Shown piece after piece: positions 44,670-49,449 of a stretch of 49,449 bases of DNA (the stretch's first letter is position 1; each line of letters starts with the position of its first letter). The notes under the pieces were generated by a model. It worked only from the letters and a program-made list of their open reading frames with translations, was not told where the DNA came from and made no database searches. Source of the stretch: Hyphomicrobiales bacterium (GTDB lineage Bacteria; Pseudomonadota; Alphaproteobacteria; Rhizobiales; Rhizobiaceae). Position numbers and translations under genes: made by a program. Where the stretch lies: the NCBI GenBank assembly GCA_900469625.1, contig UBXV01000049.1:1-49449 (forward strand). Direction: 5' to 3'.

Positions 44670-45560
44670 ATGGCAATGACGTCATCCGCTCAACCCGTTT
44701 TCCGCTTCGCGCCGAGCCCGAACGGTCTTTTGCATCTGGGCCACGCGCTCTCGGCGATCCTCAATCACGACATGGCGCAGGCCTCCGCCGGGCGGTTCCT
44801 TCTGCGCATCGAGGATATCGACCAGACGCGCTGCCGCCCTGAATTCGAGGCCGCCATCTTCGATGATCTCGCCTGGCTCGGCCTTGAATGGGAGCGGCCG
44901 GTGCGCCGTCAATCGGACCATCTCGCGCTCTATGCATCGGCCCTGAAGCGGCTCGACGACATGGGCCTCGTCTACCCGTCCATCCTGTCGCGCGGCGAGA
45001 TCAAGGCGGCTGTGGCCGACGCAGAGGCCGGTGGCGATGACTGGCCGCGCGATCCCGATGGCGCGCCGCTCTACCCCGGACGCGAGCGCGATCTGGGCTT
45101 TGAAGCGCGCAACGCCATGATCGCCGGCGGCAAGCCCCATGCCCTCAGGCTGGACATGAAGAAGGCGGTGCTCTCTGTCGGGGCCCCTCACCTCACCTGG
45201 CAGGAAACCGGCAGCGGCCCGGCTGGAGAGACAGGCATCATTACCGCCGACGCGGCCGCCTGGGGCGACGTCATCCTGTCACGCTCCGATGCGCCGTCGA
45301 GCTACCATCTGTCCGTCGTCGTCGACGATGCGTTGCAGGGAGTGACCCATGTGGTGCGCGGTCGCGATCTTTATCACGCAACATCAGTGCATCGCCTGCT
45401 GCAACAGCTGCTCGGCCTGCCGCAGCCAGTCTATCACCATCACCGGCTGCTTCTGGGCGCCGACGGGCGCAAGCTGTCCAAGAGCAATCGCGACACCGGC
45501 ATCCGGGCCTTCCGCGAGGCCGGTCGCACGCCAGCCGACATTCGCGCCCTGATCCTCTGA
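44670..45560 (+). CDS. gluQRS: Glutamyl-Q tRNA(Asp) synthetase
   Basis: Paralogue of the glutamyl-tRNA synthetase catalytic core that attaches glutamate to queuosine 34 of tRNA-Asp. The 296 residues include HLGH at 22-25 (HIGH-type signature), the ERxxxHL region and KLSKS near the end, but no anticodon-binding domain, which separates it from GltX. The zinc-binding cysteines known in E. coli YadB appear replaced (YPSILSR where the E. coli protein has CxC). AGGG 5 nt before the ATG at 44670; the ATG at 44676 is an alternative. Confidence 0.87.
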   Translation: MAMTSSAQPVFRFAPSPNGLLHLGHALSAILNHDMAQASAGRFLLRIEDIDQTRCRPEFEAAIFDDLAWLGLEWERPVRRQSDHLALYASALKRLDDMGLVYPSILSRGEIKAAVADAEAGGDDWPRDPDGAPLYPGRERDLGFEARNAMIAGGKPHALRLDMKKAVLSVGAPHLTWQETGSGPAGETGIITADAAAWGDVILSRSDAPSSYHLSVVVDDALQGVTHVVRGRDLYHATSVHRLLQQLLGLPQPVYHHHRLLLGADGRKLSKSNRDTGIRAFREAGRTPADIRALIL

Positions 45561-45565
45561 AGTCG

Positions 45566-46447
45566 TCAGTCCTCGGTTGCGCGCAACCCCTGGAAGCTGC
45601 GCCGCACCATGCGCTTGACGCGATATTTAAGGATTGCGGCGTTGATTTCCGCCCCGATGATGAAGATCGCCGCGACCATGTAGAGAAACACCAGCACGAT
45701 CATGATCGAGGCGAGACCGGCATAGGTCGAGACATAGGTGGCAAAGGTCGACAGATAGTAGGCGAAGGTGTAGCCGCCGATCGTCCAGCACAGGAGCGTC
45801 AGGAAAATGCCGGGCAAAACGTCGATCACCTTGCGGTGGCCGTCCGGCAGCCACAGATGCGACATGAAGAGCCCGCCCGTGACCACCACCAGCGCCAATG
45901 GCAGGCTCCAGTTGTCGACCGTCGCCAGCACCCCGTCGAGCCAGGGCAGCCATTCGCCGGCATAGCGCAGCGCCAGCGGCACGGCGACGAGGATGATGCT
46001 GAGGGCGGCGAGGATCAGCACGCCGGCGATCACGAACCCCAGGCTCGCCAGCCGCGTCACGTACCAGTAGCGGCTTTCGGTCACCCGGTAGGCGCGGTTG
46101 AGCGACACCCGCAGTGCCTCGACACCATTCGAGGCGAAATAGGCGGCCGCCAGCACAGAGACGGTCAACAGCCCGCCGCGGGGAATGGTCAGCACCTGGA
46201 CGATCTCGTTGGCGATCGGGGTGGCGATCGATTCCGGCCAGGCATCGAAAATGAGGTGGACGGCAGTCTCGGCAAACTGGTCGGCACCCAGAAAACTGCC
46301 GAGCGCCGTACCGAAAATCAGGAAGGGAAACACGGCAAGCAGCGACGAAAGGGCCACATGGCTCGCCATCGCCCAGCCGTCATCCAGGCTGAAATGCCAT
46401 AGCGCATCGAAGACGACTTTCCAGGTGATGCGAATAAACGACAGCAT
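45566..46447 (-). CDS. YihY/virulence factor BrkB family membrane protein
   Basis: Integral membrane protein of 293 residues with about six hydrophobic segments. The pattern DDGWAMASHVALSSLLAVFPFLIF, SNGVEALRVSLNRAYRVTESR and FATYVSTYAGLASIMIVLVFLYMVAAIFIIGAEINA is characteristic of the YihY/BrkB family (once annotated as RNase BN). Its role is still unclear, perhaps transport or envelope integrity. GGAGTGG precedes the ATG at 46447; a longer frame upstream runs against composition. Its stop is 5 bp from that of gluQ. Confidence 0.87.
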   Translation of the reverse strand: MLSFIRITWKVVFDALWHFSLDDGWAMASHVALSSLLAVFPFLIFGTALGSFLGADQFAETAVHLIFDAWPESIATPIANEIVQVLTIPRGGLLTVSVLAAAYFASNGVEALRVSLNRAYRVTESRYWYVTRLASLGFVIAGVLILAALSIILVAVPLALRYAGEWLPWLDGVLATVDNWSLPLALVVVTGGLFMSHLWLPDGHRKVIDVLPGIFLTLLCWTIGGYTFAYYLSTFATYVSTYAGLASIMIVLVFLYMVAAIFIIGAEINAAILKYRVKRMVRRSFQGLRATED

Positions 46448-46628
46448 TTCCACTCCGACCCGGTGGCGCCGCGGTCGCCTGCTTTCGCATGCCCCGCCCC
46501 GCGCCATGTCTTGGCATTGGCGCTGACCCGACCGCGACACGCTGGGCGGGTTCGGGCTCGCGCAATTCAATTGTATCCCGCCGATGAATATGGGAAACGG
46601 GGGCAGGATTTCTATAGGAATCGACAGG

Positions 46629-47462
46629 ATGGCCGATCGCCCCACAATCATTGTCACCGGTTGTTCATCCGGGATCGGCGCCCATTGCGCCCGCGCGCTG
46701 AAAGCTGACGGCTGGCGCGTCTTTGCGACCGTGCGCCGCGAAGAAGACCGAAGCGCCCTTGAAAACGAGGGCATCGAAACCTTGCTGATGGACTATACCA
46801 GGCCGGAAACGATCGCCGCCCTGGTCGAGGCGGTGATGGCGCGCACGGGCGGGCGCATCGATGCGCTGTTCAACAACGGCGCCTACGGTCAGGCCGGCGC
46901 CGTCGAAGACCTGCCGACCGAAGCACTCCGGCTGCAGCTGGAAACCAACGTCATCGGCTGGCACGACCTGACGCGGCGGGTGATCCCGGCGATGCGCGCG
47001 CGCGGGCATGGCCGCATCGTGCAATGCTCATCGATCCTCGGCATCGTGCCCTATCGCTGGCGCGGCGCCTACAATGCCTCGAAATTCGCGATCGAGGGCC
47101 TTTCGCTGACCTTGAGGATGGAACTCGCCGGCAGCGGCATCGAGGTCAGCCTGATCGAGCCTGGACCGATCACCTCGCGGTTCACCGCCAATGCGGTGAC
47201 CTATATCGAGCGCTTCATCGACCTGAAGAATTCGGTGCACCGGGTCGAATACGAACGGCAACTTCGTCGGCTGAAAGGCGAAAGCAAGCCGGCCGCCGGC
47301 AAGCTCGGCCCGGAGGCCGTCTATGCCGTGCTCAAGCATGCGCTGACGGCAAAAAGACCCAAGCCGCACTATATTGTAACCATGCCCGCAAGACAGGGAG
47401 CGCTCCTGAAGAAGCTCCTGCCGGCGGCCCTGTTCTACCGCATTATCGGCCGGCTCGGCTGA
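46629..47462 (+). CDS. Short-chain dehydrogenase/reductase (SDR)
   Basis: NAD(P)-dependent classical SDR of 277 residues. Dinucleotide loop TGCSSGIG, NNGAYGQ (NNAG-like, A replaced by G), catalytic Ser in CSSILGIV and the YNASK pair are all present; PGPITSRF follows as usual. The substrate is unknown; similar proteins act on steroids, lipids or sugars. ATG at 46629 has TAGGAA about 10 nt upstream. It is followed after 24 bp by the HIG1-domain gene. Confidence 0.87.
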   Translation: MADRPTIIVTGCSSGIGAHCARALKADGWRVFATVRREEDRSALENEGIETLLMDYTRPETIAALVEAVMARTGGRIDALFNNGAYGQAGAVEDLPTEALRLQLETNVIGWHDLTRRVIPAMRARGHGRIVQCSSILGIVPYRWRGAYNASKFAIEGLSLTLRMELAGSGIEVSLIEPGPITSRFTANAVTYIERFIDLKNSVHRVEYERQLRRLKGESKPAAGKLGPEAVYAVLKHALTAKRPKPHYIVTMPARQGALLKKLLPAALFYRIIGRLG

Positions 47463-47486
47463 TCGTAAACGCAAGGAATTCTTTCG

Positions 47487-47690
47487 ATGTCCAGTTTCTT
47501 CACCGGCCTGACCCTGCTTGTCATGGGCCTGGTCGTCATCGTCCTGATCCGCGGCCTGGTGAACATGGCCAGGGGCGGCAGCGGCAACACCTCCAACAAG
47601 CTGATGCAGGCCCGCGTCCTGTTGCAGGCGATCGCGATCGCCCTGATCATGCTGACGCTGTGGCTCACCGGCGGCGGCCGCCCGTCCTAA
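47487..47690 (+). CDS. HIG1 domain twin-transmembrane protein
   Basis: Small inner-membrane protein of 67 residues with two hydrophobic helices (LTLLVMGLVVIVLIRGLVNM and LLQAIAIALIMLTLWL) joined by a polar loop SGNTSNKLMQARV. The loop and spacing match the HIG1 domain, which in mitochondria and alphaproteobacteria is linked to assembly of cytochrome oxidases. That role is only inferred here. AAGGAATT lies upstream of the ATG. It sits 16 bp before the adenosyltransferase gene. Confidence 0.72.
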   Translation: MSSFFTGLTLLVMGLVVIVLIRGLVNMARGGSGNTSNKLMQARVLLQAIAIALIMLTLWLTGGGRPS

Positions 47691-47706
47691 GGAACGTGAC
47701 GACACC

Positions 47707-48285
47707 ATGGTCAAGCTCAACAAGATCTACACCCGGACGGGCGACAACGGCACCACCGGGCTCGTCTCCGGTCCGCGCCGTCTGAAGAGCGATCTCCGGG
47801 TCGACGCCTATGGCGCCGTCGACGAGACCAACGCCTTCATCGGGCTCGCCCGACAGCACACTGTCGGTATCGCTGATCTCGATGCCATCCTGATGCGGAT
47901 CCAGAACGATCTCTTCGACCTCGGCGCCGATCTCGCCACGCCTGACACCGGGGAGAAGCCGGAATACGAGCCGCTGCGCATCGTCGCAACCCAGGTCACC
48001 TGGCTCGAAACCGAAATCGACCGACTGAACGCCGACCTCGAGCCCCTGCGTTCCTTCGTGTTGCCCGCCGGCAGCGCCGCATCTGCCAGCCTGCACGTCG
48101 CGCGCACTGTCGCTCGCCGCGCCGAGCGACAGATGGTGGCCCTTGCCCAGGTGGAAACGGAAATCGTCAGCCCCGAGGCGATCGCCTATATCAACCGTCT
48201 CTCGGATTTCCTGTTCGTCGCCGCGCGCTTCGCCAACGACAAGGGCCATGCCGACGTCCTTTGGATTCCCGGCAAAAACAGATAA
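47707..48285 (+). CDS. Cob(I)yrinic acid a,c-diamide adenosyltransferase (PduO type)
   Basis: Forms adenosylcobalamin from ATP and cob(I)alamin; cytoplasmic homotrimer. The 192-residue chain has the ATP-binding N-terminus IYTRTGDNGTTGLVSG, YGAVDETNAFIGLAR, LFDLGADLATP, RSFVLPAGSAASASLHVARTVARRAERQ and INRLSDFLFVAAR, all PduO-family landmarks. AAGGAACG precedes the ATG. It shares a rightward cluster with the HIG1 and rhomboid genes, and rhizobia need B12 for methylmalonyl-CoA mutase and ribonucleotide reductase. Confidence 0.95.
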   Translation: MVKLNKIYTRTGDNGTTGLVSGPRRLKSDLRVDAYGAVDETNAFIGLARQHTVGIADLDAILMRIQNDLFDLGADLATPDTGEKPEYEPLRIVATQVTWLETEIDRLNADLEPLRSFVLPAGSAASASLHVARTVARRAERQMVALAQVETEIVSPEAIAYINRLSDFLFVAARFANDKGHADVLWIPGKNR

Positions 48286-48348
48286 CGTGCCCTACGCTGA
48301 GCGCGCGCCCAGGGCGCCGCTCTGCAGAACAGCGCTTCGGGAGACTGC

Positions 48349-49143
48349 ATGTTCATACCGCTTCACGATAAGAACACCCTGAAGCACATCAAGGTTCAGT
48401 ACGTGACGATCAGCCTGATCGTCATCAACATTCTTGTCTGGCTGATCACCGGCCCCATCGCCACCGAGGAATTCGCCAACGCGACGCTGCTCGGCTTCGG
48501 CTACATCCCTGCACTCATCTTCGACTACGCCCAGCTCGATCCGTCGCTGATCATCGTGCCCGATGGCTTCACCTTCATCACCTACTCCTTCCTGCATGGC
48601 GATTTCATGCATCTGGCGATGAACATGCTGTTTCTCTGGGTGTTCGGAGACAATGTCGAGGATGCGCTCGGGCACTTTCGCTTCCTCATATTCTATCTCG
48701 CCTGCGCCGCTGCCGGCGCTCTGGCGCACGGCCTGCTCGACCCCGCATCTGAAGCGCCGCTGATCGGCGCATCGGGCGCGATCTCAGGCGTGGTCGCCGC
48801 CTACTTCCTGCTGCACCCGAAGGTGCGGGTCTGGGTTCTGGTGTTTTTCCGCATCCCCTTGCCGCTTCCGGCGGCCATTCCGCTCGCCTTCTGGATCGGC
48901 CAGCAATTCTTCATGCTGGTGGTCGATCCGGGCAGCGGTGTGTCGTGGAGCGCCCATGTCGGCGGCATCGTCGCAGGCCTCGTGCTGGTGGTCGTTTTGC
49001 GACGTCGCGGCGTCCCGCTATTTGACCGCACGATCGTCACGCCGCGCGCCGTCGCGCACAAGATCGAGTCCGTCGCCGTCACTCCGCAACCGGCGCCGGA
49101 AACCCGCAAGCCGCCGACACCCTGGGGACGCCCGACCGCGTGA
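48349..49143 (+). CDS. Rhomboid family intramembrane serine protease
   Basis: Membrane protease of 264 residues that cuts transmembrane substrates. Six core helices are visible. H88-x3-N92 in HLAMN lies in helix 2, nucleophile Ser142 in GASGAISG starts helix 4, and the general base His203 in SAHVGG lies in helix 6, so the active site is complete. The cytoplasmic C-terminus is Pro-rich (QPAPETRKPPTP). GGGAG lies before the ATG. Substrates are unknown. Confidence 0.92.
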   Translation: MFIPLHDKNTLKHIKVQYVTISLIVINILVWLITGPIATEEFANATLLGFGYIPALIFDYAQLDPSLIIVPDGFTFITYSFLHGDFMHLAMNMLFLWVFGDNVEDALGHFRFLIFYLACAAAGALAHGLLDPASEAPLIGASGAISGVVAAYFLLHPKVRVWVLVFFRIPLPLPAAIPLAFWIGQQFFMLVVDPGSGVSWSAHVGGIVAGLVLVVVLRRRGVPLFDRTIVTPRAVAHKIESVAVTPQPAPETRKPPTPWGRPTA

Positions 49144-49267
49144 GGCACCGCAGCTTGCCGTTCCTCAGCCCGTGTTTACACGCGATTTCAAAGGCTTGCC
49201 GCTGACGTGACGGAGGCGGGAATGCCTTCATGCCGCATCTGCGAAGAAGCCTTGCCAGGGTGCTTTC

Positions 49268-49281
49268 TTACGTGTACGTAA
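49268..49281. promoter_or_regulatory. Palindrome upstream of etfB (candidate MerR/LiuR-type operator)
   Basis: TTACGT-GT-ACGTAA, a perfect 6-bp inverted repeat with 2-nt centre, lies 150 bp before the etfB ATG and is followed by AACGTT. MerR-family LiuR regulators of branched-chain and fatty acid catabolism bind ACGT-n2-ACGT-type dyads as I recall, and etf genes belong to their regulons. Confidence 0.4.
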
Positions 49282-49431
49282 ACGTTATTCCAATTCTCGG
49301 GGTTATATCGATTTAGCGCCATGCACAGTGATTGTAATTGGAGAAAAAACGCGTATCGATGTCGCCAACCGACAATCAGGCGGCTCCGTTAAGGCGCATT
49401 TTCCTGCGAAAGCTCTTGGAGGGAAGAATCC

Positions 49432-49449
49432 ATGAAAATACTTGTGACG
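49432..49449 (+). CDS. etfB: Electron transfer flavoprotein subunit beta (5' end only, cut by window edge)
   Basis: Only six codons (MKILVT) are inside the window, preceded by GGAGGGAA at normal spacing. MKILVxVKRV is the standard start of bacterial EtfB, and in rhizobia etfBA follows a rhomboid and pduO gene, as here. EtfB with EtfA carries electrons from acyl-CoA dehydrogenases to the quinone pool. The identification rests on six residues plus gene order. Confidence 0.6.

Overview
The window reads as a chromosomal segment of an alphaproteobacterium of the Rhizobiaceae, most likely an Ensifer/Sinorhizobium-type organism. The coding sequence is GC-rich and almost gap-free. The gene strips are ones I know from rhizobial chromosomes: lysC-ptsP-prfA-prmC-DUF4167-clpB beside an M23 peptidase, secA divergent from ppiC-argJ-GNAT-mutT, and pduO-rhomboid-etfB. 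This assignment rests on remembered family resemblance and gene order; no search was run. I saw no insertion sequence, phage gene, CRISPR array or plasmid replication gene.

Region by region. 1-13.8 kb holds core genes: a periplasmic M23 peptidase; the ClpB disaggregase with an RpoH-like promoter and a structured leader; a dehydrogenase and a divergent TetR regulator with a candidate operator; then a minus-strand strip with a low-complexity DUF4167 protein, PrmC, release factor 1, EI-Ntr (PtsP) and aspartokinase. 14.1-23.6 kb looks like an accessory block between lysC and ubiG: an outer-membrane barrel plus a periplasmic Ntn amidase, an ABC-F ATPase, a molbindin, a four-gene operon (binding protein, permease, ATPase, TrmO), a methyltransferase and a reductase. 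23.7-33.2 kb returns to housekeeping functions: UbiG, an acetyltransferase, DUF1178, a nitrilase-family amidase, glutaredoxin, ComF, an NDUFAF5-like methyltransferase, an isolated Flp pilin, MutT, a second acetyltransferase, ArgJ and a parvulin. 33.4-49.4 kb has SecA; a flippase coupled to a FemAB/CelD-type acyltransferase; an acyl-CoA synthetase; a TetR-controlled membrane-protein operon; tRNA-Leu(CAA); DsbB; an HNH nuclease; an AlkA-like glycosylase; GluQ; a YihY protein; an SDR; a HIG1 protein; a cobalamin adenosyltransferase; a rhomboid protease; and the first codons of etfB.

The most interesting system is at 18.1-21.8 kb. A FecBCD/BtuCD-type importer, usually labelled 'iron', has a 24-bp dyad upstream that resembles a ModE Mo-box. 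Its last gene ends 4 bp from a convergent gene for a molybdate-binding molbindin. I infer a molybdate/tungstate importer of the MolBCA type whose operon also carries a tRNA methyltransferase (TrmO). Other leads are the three-hairpin clpB leader, two TetR operator candidates, an isolated Flp pilin without the usual processing glycine, a slippage-prone Asn-codon tract, and a MerR/LiuR-like palindrome upstream of etfB.
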